Shown here piece by piece: positions 53,366 to 64,000 of a stretch of DNA of 64,000 nt (its first letter is position 1; each line of letters opens with the position of its first letter). The notes beneath the pieces were generated by a model. The model saw nothing but the letters and a program-made list of their open reading frames with translations, was not told the origin of the DNA and ran no database searches. The translations under genes were made by a program, and so were the position numbers. The DNA is from Azorinus chamasolen (lineage: Eukaryota; Mollusca; Bivalvia; Cardiida; Solecurtidae), in NCBI GenBank assembly GCA_963576725.1, contig OY755240.1, forward strand, positions 95,824,316 through 95,888,315, written 5' to 3'.

Positions 53366-54667
53366 ACCGTGATTATCTATGCAAACAGTCAGGAACCAGA
53401 ACCATGATTATCTATGCAAACAGTCGGGAACCAGATGAGATACACAAAACCGTGATTATCTATGCAAACAATCGGGAACCAGAACCGTGGTTATCTATGC
53501 AAACTACCGGGAACCAGAACCATTATTATCTATGCAAACAGTCTGGTTCCAGATGAGATACACAAAACTGTGATTATCTATGCAAACAGTCGGGAACGAG
53601 AACCATGATTATCTATGCAAACAGTCGGAAACGAGATGAGATACAAAAAACTGTGATTATCTATGCACACAGTCGGGAACAAGAACCGTGAATATCTATG
53701 CAAACAGTCGGGAACCAGAACCATGAATATCTATGCAAACAGTCTGGAACCAGAACCATGATTATCTATGCAAACAGTCGGGAACCAGATGAGATACACA
53801 AAACCGTGATTATCTATACAAACAGTCGGGAACCAGAACCATGATTATCTATGCAAACAATCGGGAACCAGAACCGTGATTATGCAAATAGTCGGAAACC
53901 AGATGAGATACACAAAACCGTGATTATCTATGCAAACAATTGGGACCCAGAACCGTGATTATCTATGCAAACAGTCGGGAACCAGATGAGATACACAAAA
54001 TTGTGATTATCTATGCAAACAGTCGGGAACCAGAACCGTGATTATCTATGCAAACAATTGGGAACCAGAACCGTGATATCTTTGCAAACAGTCTGGTTCC
54101 AGATGAGATACACAAAACTGTGATTATCTATGCAAACAGTCGGGAACCAGAACCATGATTATCTATGCAAACAGTCGGAAACCAGATGAGATACACAAAA
54201 CTGTGATTATCTATGCAAACAATCGGGAACCAGAACCGTGAATATCTATGCAAACAGTCGGGAACCAGAACCGTGAATATCTATGCAAACAGTCGGGAAC
54301 CAGAACCATGATTATCTATGCAAACAGTCGGGAACCAGATGAGATACACAAAACCGTGATTATCTATACAAACAGTCGGGAACCAGAACCATGATTATCT
54401 ATGCAAACAATCGGGAACCAGAACTGTGATTATCTATGCAAACAGTCGGGAACCAGATGAGATACACAAAACTGTGATTATCTATACAAACAGTCGGGAA
54501 CCAGAACCGTGATTATCTATGCAAACAGTCGGGAACCCGAACCGTGATTATCTATGCAAACAGTCAGGAACCAGATGAGATACACAAAACCGTGATTATC
54601 TATGCAAACAGTCGGGAACCAGAACCATGATTGTCTATGTGAACAGTCGGGAACCAGATGAGATGCC
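53366..54667 (+). repeat. 35/48-bp satellite with higher-order structure
   Basis: The short unit is ACCGTGATTATCTATGCAAA plus CAGTCGGGAACCAGA (35 bp). The long unit adds TGAGATACACAAA (48 bp). About 33 units mix in a non-random order. The rare variant CTGGTTCCAGATGAG occurs at 53543 and 54093, suggesting a ~550-bp higher-order repeat. Leader TTAACTCTGCATGCC resembles a TTAA MITE end. Confidence 0.95.
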
Positions 54668-54825
54668 TCGTCTCATTAGGATACAAACTATCTAATACTA
54701 GCTCTGAAAGACATTTACAAAGATTTTTTTTTCAGAATTGAAGCAGATGGCAATTGTTGCAGACAAAAATGAATATGATCATTTAGTTCTCCACCAAACC
54801 CTACGATATAACCACTCTTTCTTTA

Positions 54826-54950
54826 ACTCTTTTCCCTCATATAGATGCCTTGTTAAGCCTTGCAAACATAGCAGACCCAGATTATATAGACCCAGATTAT
54901 ATAGACCCAGATTATATAGACCCAGATTATACAGACCCAGATCATATGAC
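54826..54950 (-). repeat. TM-A/C fragment with expanded 15-bp arm repeat
   Basis: After CTCTTTTCCCTCATATAG and GCAAACATAGC, the hairpin arm AGACCCAGATTATAT is repeated five times (54873-54945), then ATCATATGACTCCT. Confidence 0.8.
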
Positions 54951-54990
54951 TCCTCAGAGCTACAGATAAACGTGTGTACTCATGCACATA

Positions 54991-55195
54991 CAGTAAAACC
55001 CCTCTAATGCGACCACTTAATGAATAAACATGGATGTCTCTATAAGCAGGTGGTCACTTAATGCAGGGCAAAAGTAATGCAGAAAGCTCCTCTAGGAGCT
55101 TTCTGTATTACTTTTGTCCTGCATTAAGCTACCACCTGCATCTAGCACCCAAAAGTATACCTCTTTTAGTTGGTTGCATTAGCGGGGTTTTACTG
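54991..55195. mobile_element. PG-D MITE with readable empty site
   Basis: TA on both sides. The homologous uninterrupted site at 37625-37635 has one TA. Confidence 0.9.
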
Positions 55196-55455
55196 TACTA
55201 AAATCATCATTTCTCCAACAAACCCTATACTGTGACCACTCTTTAGAATCGCCTCAAAATTCTAGACTCAGTTTTAGAGATATCCTGCGTTTAAATGATG
55301 TTATGAAGTATAATAAAAGCAATGCAGGATTAATGGTTATTTAGGGTTTTAGTTGTTTTATTGGTTGTTAGTTTCCGCCTAGAAGTATGGGGCATTAATA
55401 AGCGTGTAGGTGTTCATCAGGAAACCTCTATGCATCCTAGAAGAAATTTTATATA

Positions 55456-55632
55456 CAGTAAAACCTCTCTATAATGGTCACTGAATTACTTCAAGTATTT
55501 TGTGTTTAAAAGACAGGTGGCTGCTTAAAGCAAGGTGAAAGTAAAACACTTTCACCTTGCTTAAAGCAGCCACCTGCCATAAATACTAACTAATTAACAC
55601 AATTTAGTGGCCGTTATAGAGAGGTTTTACTG
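55456..55632. mobile_element. PG-D MITE lacking the central loop
   Basis: TIRs and TA intact. AGTAAAACACTTTCACC shows deletion of the GAACGCTCC palindrome centre. Confidence 0.9.
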
Positions 55633-55757
55633 TAATGATATATGTAAAATAACATGACACCTCATCAGAATTGAAGTTATATATATGATATACTAAGTTG
55701 GATCAGATATCTTAAGATTAGATTTATTTGCAGCTGTCACACTCAGAATCTAAGAAG

Positions 55758-56018
55758 TAATCCTTTACCTGTTTAGTTACAATTCATGTAAGAAACAATG
55801 ACATCATTTTACATTTGAAAATTTTACATTATAAAAATTCAGCCAAAAAATATACAAGGGAATAGTTTGTTTTAAAAAACTGTAGAATCAAATCTATATA
55901 ATGGCATAAGCAAACAGAGCAGACCCTGATCAGACCGCTCTTACAGGAGTCGTCTGATCTGGGTCTACTCTGTTTGCAAATGCGAGAAAAGGTGTATATA
56001 TATGAGGGAAAGGGTTAA
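55758..56018 (+). mobile_element. TM-C MITE
   Basis: ATGTAAGAAACAATGACATC, hairpin 55911-55979 and end GAGGGAAAGGGTTAA. Confidence 0.85.
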
Positions 56019-56189
56019 CTTTTTGCAAACTGAGTAATTTGTAGTCTGCAGAAAACTGTCATCTGCTGCAATTTTCCTACAAAATTTGCTTCAAAAGTTT
56101 AGTCAAATTGTCAAACAGGCTGGATATTCATGTGAGGTACTCAAATTATCATTTGAATCCACACTTTTTCCACTAGCATCTAAAACGTT

Positions 56190-56420
56190 AACCCTTTACT
56201 TCATAGAGAAGCCTTTTGATGCCAGACCCAGATCAGACAGCTCCTGTGGTGTCATCTAATCTGAGTCTCCTCTGTTCACGTCTATATTACAGATTCCCTA
56301 CTCTTTGCCTAATGATGCCAGACCCAGATCAGACAGCTCCTGTGGTGTCATCTAATCAGTCTCCTCTGTTCATGTCTATATTACAGATTTCTCTTCTGTT
56401 TGCCATGGCAATAATTTCTT
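56190..56420 (-). mobile_element. TTAA MITE with 95-bp tandem duplication
   Basis: TTAACCCTTTACTTC at the left. GATGCCAGACCCAGATCAGA to TTTGCCT occurs twice (56218 and 56313). Each unit carries half a hairpin. Confidence 0.75.
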
Positions 56421-56431
56421 TACGTAATATT

Positions 56432-56617
56432 TTTAACCCTTACAATGCTGAATTTTTGAATGGACTATTCCAAAATTCAAACAGGTCAAGCATACGGTGA
56501 ATATTTAGGGATTTTTCTAAAGAAAAGTGTAACATGACCTCTAGGAGACCTCTCATCAGGGTCTCCACTGTTTGCAAAGGACATTAGCAACTTGTGTCAG
56601 GCACTGTAATGGTTGAT
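56432..56617 (+). mobile_element. TM-K MITE
   Basis: TTAACCCTTACAATGCTGAA at the left; ACCTCTCATCAGGGTCTCCA hairpin arm; right GGCACTGTAATGG, decayed. Confidence 0.65.
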
Positions 56618-56633
56618 ATAAGAATTGAAACAA

Positions 56634-57037
56634 TTAACCCTTTCCTGATCAGGGTCGGCTCTGTTTGCTTTTGACATGATATAGATCTGATTCTACGGTT
56701 TTTGTCAGAGCAAAAAATTCCCTTAACCCTTTCCCTGTTCTATATTTAGCCCCAATTTCAATAGCTACTGAATATTCATTAACAAAATAGTTATATAATG
56801 AATATGAAAGGTGGAGCATTGTAGACATTTTAGAAAGCAAACAAACAGATATTTCAAATTCTATTAGCAAACAGAGCAGACCCTGATCAGACGGCTCCTC
56901 TGGGTCTACTCTGTTTGCAAATGCGTGAAAACACGTTTATATGAGGGAAAGGGTTAAATAGTTTACATTATATAAATTCTGAAGGTACTAAGTATTCATG
57001 ATGTCACTGACATGAATATTCAACAGGAAAAGAGTTA
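56634..57037 (-). mobile_element. TM-C MITE, split by TM-A
   Basis: The halves are 56634-56722 (half hairpin) and 56957-57037. TTAA marks both junctions. Confidence 0.8.
56723..56956 (+). mobile_element. TM-A MITE nested in TM-C
   Basis: Both TTAA present. The hairpin right arm has lost about 15 bases. Confidence 0.9.
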
Positions 57038-57245
57038 ACCCTTTCTACGTCTCTGTAAAAGTCACTTTATGAAACCATTGTGATAAATAGAGCATTTGCT
57101 CCTATAGGAGCAAATGCTCTATTTATCACAATGGTTTCAAATTACAAAATTCTAAAAAAAAATCTTTTCTCTGGTTAGTGCTCCTTTTCGGTATATTTAT
57201 TCAAAGAGGTTGGGTTTAAAAATAGCCCATGGAGTAAAGGGTTAA
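57034..57245 (-). mobile_element. TM-B MITE
   Basis: Both TTAA present; perfect palindrome 57079-57130. It shares TTAA 57034-57037. Confidence 0.9.
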
Positions 57246-57291
57246 CATACATAAAGGGCATGCATGAACATACACCAGGCAGAGGGTTATA

Positions 57292-57482
57292 TTAACAATT
57301 TACTCCATAAATATAGAAATAATGACATCATAACATCATGAATATTGATTAAGCTAAAATGGCATATTACCACATGATGTTTTTACTGAAGCAGAAACTG
57401 TAAAATCAGACCTATAGGAGCCGTCTGATCTGAGTCTACTCTGTTTGCAAAGGCGTAGAAAAGCTTTAATTTATGGAGGATT
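57292..57482 (+). mobile_element. TM-C MITE lacking left hairpin arm
   Basis: AAAATCAGACCTATAGGAGC joins the flank to the loop. Confidence 0.8.
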
Positions 57483-57514
57483 GTTGGCAAACCTTAGCAT
57501 TCCTTGTCTTTAGC

Positions 57515-58069
57515 ACCATATAAATCACAAAATATCTCACCGCTTGCTTAACCCTTTCCCTGTTGTTAAGCCATGTAAGAAATAATTCCATCATTAATAT
57601 TAATTACATGTATCTAAATTATGGCATGAACACAGGACAGTTTGGCTCAGACAGAAACTGCACAATCAGATCTGTATTATATCATAAGCAAACAGAGTAG
57701 ATCCGGATCAGATGGCTCCTATAGGAGCCATCTGATCTGGGTCTACTTTGTTTGCAAAGGCATAGAAAGGCGAATTTATGATGTAGAGGGTTAACTATAG
57801 CGTCTAGTTAGTATGAAAGACTTAAGGAACCAAATAAATCACATAATATCTCATGGCTTGCTTAACCCTTTCCTTGTTTAATAGCCATGTAAGAAATAAT
57901 GTCATCTTTAATATTAATTAGTTTAATTTATATGGCATATAAACACATGACCTTTTTGCTCAGACAGAAACTGCAGAATCAGATCTATATCATATCAAAA
58001 GCAAACCCTAATCAGACGTCCCTACAGATCTGGGTCTACTCTGTTTGCAAAGGTGTGAAAAGGCGTTTA
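57515..58069 (+). mobile_element. Tandem pair of TM-C with shared flank
   Basis: TM-C copies begin at TTAA 57548 and 57862, 314 bp apart. Each is preceded by ATAAATCACANAATATCTCA..GCTTGC, so TM-C and flank were duplicated together. The first ends TTAA 57791-57794. The second has a deleted hairpin and runs into TTTACAGTCACACC. Confidence 0.8.
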
Positions 58070-58137
58070 CAGTCACACCTGCTGTAAGCGGTCAGTCTAG
58101 GGAAGTGGCCAATTTGGCCGCTTACAGCATGTGACCA
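58070..58137. repeat. Short PG-D-like hairpin
   Basis: CAGTCACACCTGCTGTAAGC with complement GGCCGCTTACAGCATGTGAC. Confidence 0.6.
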
Positions 58138-58557
58138 TTTAATCCAGGTGCAAGTAACCAAGCATACCTTCAAGTGATAATCATAGAAATATGTATTACT
58201 AGAAAAGAGCCTGCGCTGGCACGGGCAGACTGTTTGGTACATTCTGGTGAATTGCAAAGTACAATCACTACAATGATTTTCCAATGTCGTTATTAATTAT
58301 AGTGTAACCTTCAGTTTTATAGTGTAACCTTAAGTTTTATGTTAAAAATGTCTGGTTTACAGGACAGAATATCAGCGGAAAAGCATAGTTTATGTAAGGG
58401 TAAACACTTTATCTTATGTACTTCTTTACACCATAGAAGATAATGTTATAATAGCACAGAAAAAGACCCGCTCAAGTGCTGCTTATACCAAGATGTACCG
58501 GTATTTCAATTTAAATATATTGTATATAACACAAACATTATAACATTCAACTCAAAA
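58138..58557. other. Unique spacer
   Basis: TATAGTGTAACCTTNAGTTT is repeated at 58297 and 58318. No gene seen. Confidence 0.4.
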
Positions 58558-58561
58558 GGGC

Positions 58562-58735
58562 CTCGGTGGTCAAGTAGTTGGAGTCCCTAAATGACAATTA
58601 CTTTGCTTCTCAAAGCACTGGGTTTGATCCATGTCTTAGTCTGATCTGTCAAGTAAGGATGTCTTGCAGCTTGTAAGTAAACTGAAATACTACTAATGTC
58701 ATGTAAAACCAAATAAATGTTTACTACAAAAAATA
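58562..58735 (+). mobile_element. tRNA-derived SINE-like unit
   Basis: A box GGTGGTCAAGTAGTTGGAG and B box GGGTTTGATCC, then about 100 bp of body ending AAATGTTTACTACAAAAA. Confidence 0.55.
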
Positions 58736-58739
58736 TTAA

Positions 58740-59917
58740 GAGCACTAATTTAAGTGCCATTTAATCAACGGTTTATTAATTTAGCTGTTATGATTTCTCA
58801 AAATATTACTTGGTAAAGAGTAACAGCTAAATCCGATGTGTTTGATTTGTGATGAAATAAATTATTGTAATCAATACATGAAAAAAAATATTCATTTAAA
58901 ATCTGGAGCAGGTGGGCCTAACGGTAAAGATAGTAAAGATGTTTATTCAATTTCAAAAAATGTCCTTACTGGTTTTTGTTAAAGCTGCACAGAGAACATC
59001 GTTGTTTCAGCTAATTTAGTTCCTTATAAATGTAAATGATAGTATGATACTGTGAAAATGAATTAATTTAAAAAAACAATTTTGTAGGCAAGTAACGATC
59101 TCATTTCAACAAAAAAGCCTTTAATCACCAAGAATTTCTCTTTCAGAACGGTACACCCTTATACCACATTTTCCAGATTATAATAAATGCTTCAAATAAC
59201 ATTCGACAGTCATGCACTTTTATCAGTGACTCTGTAAAGTATATAAAATGCAAACTCGTCAACGTCCGTCTAAAGAGTAAAATCCGTCTAAATGAAGCAA
59301 CGGACAGTATTGCATCCATGTTCAAAAATGGTACTGTGCCAGTCTCAGTCTCACTGTCTGTGAAAACAGACAACATTATGACCAGTTAGGTGCTGGGGTG
59401 ATTTGTCCGAGGAGCGTTTCAGCAAATTCTGCTCTCCGTCTGTCATTCTCGTTAGTACACTTTTGTTAGGAAAATAATTGAATCGATTGCATTAAAAAAC
59501 AGTTAAAACAATTACGGTAACATATGCATATGAGGTATGCAAACAAATGGTACAATACCAGTCCGTGAGAACTGCACACATATTTAGGCCTTGGGCCGAT
59601 TTGGCCGAGGACGCATCAGCTGTTTTGCTCTTCGTCTGTCAATTTATTTCCTACTCGTTTGTAAACAAAACAATATAACTATAACGCTGATAACTGTTGA
59701 AAAAGCAACCTTTTTTGCATTGTTTATATTACCTACATTATTGGTTGTTAGTATTTCTGCGCAGGCAGCCTGTTCTCCATATGCGTTCCCAATCTTCTTT
59801 TTAATTTTTATTCTTTTTCAATTATATGTTAATATTTTGTTATTAATTATTACATGTTATTATTAATAGTTATTGTTGTTTTGTACGGACAGTATTTTTA
59901 TAAAAATTTGGTCACTA
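58740..59917. other. Unique region, weakly repeated CpG segment
   Basis: 59408-59450 (GTCCGAGGAGCGTTTCAGCA, CTCCGTCTGTCA) and 59600-59645 (GGCCGAGGACGCATCAGCTG, CTTCGTCTGTCA) are related. The frames 59143-59376 and 59591-59866 have no domain; the latter is hydrophobic because the DNA is T-rich. Confidence 0.4.
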
Positions 59918-59992
59918 GTTAGAATCGAACTCAAGACCCCGCATATGCAAGCACAGATACATATCCACTGCACCAAGACAGCTATGTTGAAA
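59918..59992 (-). repeat. tRNA-derived remnant
   Basis: On the minus strand TTGGTGCAGTGGATATGTAT (A box) and GAGTTCGATTC (B box). Confidence 0.5.
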
Positions 59993-60546
59993 ACATTACA
60001 GCTTGCTAAGGCTTTTAAAAATAAAGAATCGCTGTAGTTGCTTCATTTGGTTTACATTAGAGTAGGTAACGTTTTGTTCCAAAATAAGTTCTATCCACAT
60101 AAACAGTCACAAACCGTCTAGTGTTTTGTCAACAAATAATAAAGGAGAAACAAAACAAAACAAATGAATAATACGTTTGTGTCCGTATCGGAATATTCGC
60201 CAATCGTCACTCACATTGGAAAGTCATTTCCTGTCTATTTTTAGATGGACTATTTCTGTAGGTAGGGGAATTTCTCTGTCTGTATCCAAACTGCTGATAT
60301 TAATGCTTTAACTTCAATGTGTAAGCTGACTGCATATAACATTACCCAATATGTACGTTGTGCCGTACTTACCGCAAATCCGACACAAAATCGAGCTCGT
60401 TCTTTTAGTAGTATAGATATGTACGGCATACTGATAGATAGGTATAAAGATCCAAATCTAATCCAAAGTGCCGTCTACAAGTTTCGATGTGGGTGATAGC
60501 GATATCTACTTGTGGCACATGTTTTACTCAAATGAGGGACTGACAC
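59993..60546. other. Unique spacer
   Basis: No feature recognised. Confidence 0.4.
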
Positions 60547-60796
60547 TTAACCCTTCACTTGCTGAATTTTAAAATACATTTCTTCTTCTTTACCCATGCC
60601 CTGTTGTATAATTACATATATCTTCACTGTGTACAAGTATTTCGCTGTGAAATCACTGCTGTGGAGTTGCACTGGTTGCACAATCAACTTGTAAATAGTG
60701 CAGACCCTGATAAGACAGCCCCTGTAGGAGCTGTCTCATCTGGGTCTTCACTATTTACAGGTAGGTATATTGACGCGAATAGCAAGCGAAGGGTTA
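60547..60796 (-). mobile_element. TM-G MITE
   Basis: 250 bp, both TTAA, hairpin 60689-60761. Its right quarter is duplicated at 62578. Confidence 0.9.
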
Positions 60797-61036
60797 AGCA
60801 TCTGTGACAAAGAGATTAGAATGACAAACATAATGTTATGCAAACATAAGGCACTTATTTGGATCTGGCTTGCGATGCTTATGGCACTTTGGGTTTGAGT
60901 AAAGCATGTACCACAAGACTGAGTAGATATTGATATCACCCACAGCAAAACTTGTAGACAACATAACCATTTTGATTCAAATGGTTTCCCGAAATTGTCT
61001 GTTTGCTTACATGTGTCGCGATCACCGCGATTTCGC

Positions 61037-62577
61037 ATATTTGCTCCTAACTTAAGTTTTGCTCCTGTGTATTTAAGGTTGCTCCTAACTTAAGTATTGC
61101 TCCTGTGTATTTAAGGTTGCTCCTAACTTAAGTATTGCTCCTGTGTATTTAAGGTTGCTCCTACCTGAAGTATTGCTCCTCTGTATTTAAGGTTGCTCCT
61201 AACTTACGTATTGCCCCTGTGTATTTAAGGTTGCTCCTAACTTAAGTATTGCTCCTGTGTATTTAAGATTGCTCCTAATTTAAGTATTGCTCCTGTGTAT
61301 TTAAGGTTGCTCTTAAATTAAGTATTGCTCCTGTGTTTTTAAGGTTGCTCCTAACTGAAGTATTGCTCCTCTGTATTTAAGGTTGCTCCTAACTTAAGTA
61401 TTGCCCCTGTGTATTTAAGGTTGCTTCTAACTTACGTATTGCCCCTGTGTATTTAAGGTTGCTCCTAACTTATGTATTGCCCCTGTGTATTTAAGGTTGC
61501 TCCTAACTGAAGTATTGCTCCTCTGTATTTAAGGTTGCTCCTAACTTACGTATTGCCCCTGTGTATTTAAGGTTGCTCCTAACTTAAGTATTGCTCCTGT
61601 GTATTTAAGGTTGCTCCTAACTTAAGTATTGCTCCTCTGTATTTAAGGTTGCTCCTAATTTAAGTATTGCTCCTGTGTATTTAAGGTTGCTCCTAACTTA
61701 AGTATTGCTCCTGTGTATTTAAGGTTGCTCCTAACTGAAGTATTGATCCTCTGTATTTAAGGTTGCTCCTAACTTAAGTATTGCCCCTGTGTATTTAAGG
61801 TTGCTTCTAACTTACGTATTGCCCCTGTGTATTTAAGGTTGCTCCTAACTTATGTATTGCCCCTGTGTATTTAAGGTTGCTCCTAACTTAAGTATTGCTC
61901 CTGTGTATTTAAGGTTGCTCCTAACTTAAGTATAATTGCTAATGTATATTTAAGGTTGCTCCTAACTTACGTATTGCCCCTGTGTATTTAAGGTTGCTCC
62001 TAACTTATGTATTGCTCCTGTGTATTTAAGGTTGCTCCTAACTTAAGTATTGCTCCTGTGTATTTAAGGTTGCTCCTAACTCAAGTATTGCTCCTGTGTA
62101 TTTAAGGTTGCTCCTAACTTACATATTGCTCCTGTGTATTTAAGGTTGCTCCTAACTTAAGTATTGCTCCTGTGTATTTAAGGTTGCTCCTAACTCAAGT
62201 ATTGCTCCTGTGTATTTAAGGTTGCTCCTAACTTACGTATTGCTCCTGTGTATTTAAGGTAGCTCCTAACTTACGTATTGCCACTGTGTATTTAAGGTTG
62301 CTCCTAACTTATGTATTGCCCCTGTGTATTTAAGGTTGCTCCTAACTTAAGTATTGCTCCTGTGTATTTAAGGTTGCTCCTAACTCAAGTATTGCTCCTG
62401 TGTATTTAAGGTTGCTCCTAACTTAAGTATAATTGCTAATGTATATTTAAGGTTGCTCCTAACTTACGTATTGCCCATGTGTATTTAAGGTTGCTCCTAA
62501 CTTATGTATTGCTCCTGTGTATTTAAGGTTGCTCCTAACTTAAGTATTGCTCCTGTGTATTTAAGGTTGCTCCTAAC
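61037..62577 (+). repeat. 38-bp satellite, first block, about 40 units
   Basis: The unit is TAAGTATTGCTCCTGTGTA plus TTTAAGGTTGCTCCTAACT, two related 19-bp halves. Variants (GCCCCTG, CTTACG, AATTGCTAATG) recur in ordered series. Confidence 0.95.
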
Positions 62578-62897
62578 TCCCTGTAGGAGCTGTCTCATCT
62601 GGGTCTTCACTATTTACAGGTAGGTATATTGACGCGAATAGCAAGCGAAGGGTTAAGCATCTGTGACAAAGAGATTAGAATGACAAACATAATGTTATGC
62701 AAACATAAGGCACTTATTTGGATCTGGCTTGCGATGCTTATGGCACTTTGGGTTTGAGTAAAGCATGTACCACAAGACTGAGTAGATATTGATATCACCC
62801 ACAGCAAAACTTGAAGACAACATAACCATTTTGATTCAAATGGTTTCCCGAAATTGTCTGTTTGCTTACATGTGTCGCGATCACCGCGATTTTGCAT

Positions 62898-63945
62898 ATT
62901 TGCTCCTAACTCAAGTATTGCTCCTGTGTATTTAAGGTTGCTCCTAACTTAAGTATTGCTCCTGTGTATTTAAGGTTGCTCCTAACTTAAGTATTGCTCC
63001 TGTGTATTTAAGGTTGCTCCTAACTGAAGTATTGCTCCTCTGTATTTAAGGTTGCTCCTAACTTACGTATTGCCCCTGTGTATTTAAGGTTGCTCCTAAC
63101 TTAAGTATTGCTCCTGTGTATTTAAGGTTGCTCCTAATTTAAGTATTGCTCCTGTGTATTTAAGGTTGCTCTTAAATTAAGTATTGCTCCTGTGTATTTA
63201 AGGTTGCTCCTAACTTAAGTATTGCTCCTGTGTATTTAAGGTTGCTCCTAACTGAAGTATTGCTCCTCTGTATTTAAGGTTGCTCCTAACTTAAGTATTG
63301 CCCCTGTGTATTTAAGGTTGCTTCTAACTTACGTATTGCCCCTGTGTATTTAAGGTTGCTCCTAACTTATGTATTGCCCCTGTGTATTTAAGGTTGCTCC
63401 TAACTTAAGTATTGCTCCTGTATATTTAAGGTTGCTCCTAACTTAAGTATAATTGCTAATGTATATTTAAGGTTGCTCCTAACTTACGTATTGCCCCTGT
63501 GTATTTAAGGTTGCTCCTAACTTACGTATTGCTCCTGTGTATTTAAGGTTGCTCCTAACTTAAGTATTGCTCCTGTGTATTTAAGGTTGCTCCTAACTTA
63601 CATATTGCTCCTGTTTATTTAAGGTTGCTCCTAACTTAAGTATTGCTCCTGTGTATTTAAGGTTGCTCCTAACTCAAGTATTGCTCCTGTGTATTTAAGG
63701 TTGCTCCTAACTTACGTATTGCTCCTGTGTATTTAAGGTAGCTCCTAACTTACGTATTGCCACTGTGTATTTAAGGTTGCTCCTAACTTATGTATTGCCC
63801 CTGTGTATTTAAGGTTGCTCCTAACTTAAGTATTGCTCCTGTGTATTTAAGGTTGCTCCTAACTCAAGTATTGCTCCTGTGTATTTAAGGTTGCTCCTAA
63901 CTCAAGTATTGCTCCAGTGTATTTAAGGTTGCTACTTGATACTCT
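62898..63945 (+). repeat. 38-bp satellite, second block, about 27 units
   Basis: Begins with the same order of variants as the first block, then diverges in order, as expected after unequal exchange. Confidence 0.95.
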
Positions 63946-64000
63946 TTGGGTATTGCTCCTACATGTAATCCAGTTAATCATACATTTGATGATATGTGCT

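Larger units (their letters stand above)
60719..64000. repeat. 1.86-kb tandem duplication containing satellite
   Basis: 60720-61048 and 62578-62908 are nearly identical (offset 1859 bp; few differences, e.g. GTAGAC/GAAGAC). Each is followed by the 38-bp satellite. The second copy runs to the window's end. Confidence 0.9.

Noticed and set aside
53366..54667. CRISPR-like regular repeats
   Set aside because: Units are contiguous satellites without unique spacers, in a eukaryotic genome.
59591..59866. Hydrophobic 91-codon frame as a membrane protein
   Set aside because: T-rich DNA gives hydrophobic codons by default, and no conserved motif or start context supports it.
3227..60761. Hairpins as bacterial-type terminators or microRNA genes
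   Set aside because: They are internal parts of TTAA MITEs repeated dozens of times. A small-RNA role is possible but not shown.
60751..62897. Two nearly identical 95-codon minus frames
   Set aside because: Identity is due to the 1.86-kb DNA duplication. Each frame starts in the TM-G end and has no domain.
61037..63945. Possible telomeric or CRISPR-like array
   Set aside because: The 38-bp unit has no telomere motif and no variable spacers; it is an ordinary satellite.

Overview
The window is eukaryotic, repeat-dominated, intron-type DNA with no intact protein-coding gene that I can recognise. The AT-rich base composition, the density of short hairpin MITEs, and several 'pearl'-like elements (tandem core, tetranucleotide tract, complementary ends) point to a bivalve mollusc. 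The species cannot be fixed from sequence alone. Nearly every long open frame lies in a repeat.

The commonest components are ~250-bp MITEs with TTAA at both ends and termini CCCTTT or CCCATT (named here TM-A, TM-B, TM-C, TM-G, TM-K, TM-L). Most carry a central 50-70 bp palindrome built on GCAAACAGAG..GATCAGA..GGCTCC; TM-B and TM-L carry other palindromes. A second class, PG-D, has TA-flanked CAGTAAAACCTC ends, as in pogo/Tigger elements. A third class, PRL, has a pearl-like layout. Insertions of one family inside another are often precise enough to read the target-site duplication directly.

Layout. 1-2.3 kb: unique DNA with many ACGTCA motifs. 2.3-5.2 kb: MITEs and a DUF7869-type gene relic. 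5.2-7.0 kb: PRL with an exact 145-bp period carrying nuclear-receptor-type half-sites. 7-13.9 kb: MITEs, a hAT relic, foldbacks and a LINE tail. 14-17.1 kb: three tandem arrays. 17.4-20.3 kb: MITEs and a TIR element. 20.7-25.7 kb: PRL elements nested in a 97-bp array. 26.4-27.6 kb: 21-bp minisatellite split by a tRNA-derived SINE. 29.3-31.6 kb: two TIR elements, one with an 8-bp duplication. 32-41 kb: MITEs, PRL elements, unique DNA. 41.99-51.61 kb: a 9.6-kb element (BIG-1) splitting one TM-A copy. Inside it, at 44.12-48.92 kb, a 4.8-kb element (BIG-2) splits one TM-L copy. 51.7-60.8 kb: MITEs, a 1.3-kb array and SINE-like relics. 60.7-64.0 kb: a 38-bp satellite within a 1.86-kb tandem duplication.

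The main discovery candidate is the BIG-1/BIG-2 pair. Both have short CCC-starting terminal inverted repeats, a 2-bp target duplication that is not TA, and several hundred bases of palindrome arrays inside each end. BIG-2 also holds a CpG-rich, probably divergent promoter with consensus splice donors and acceptors on both strands.
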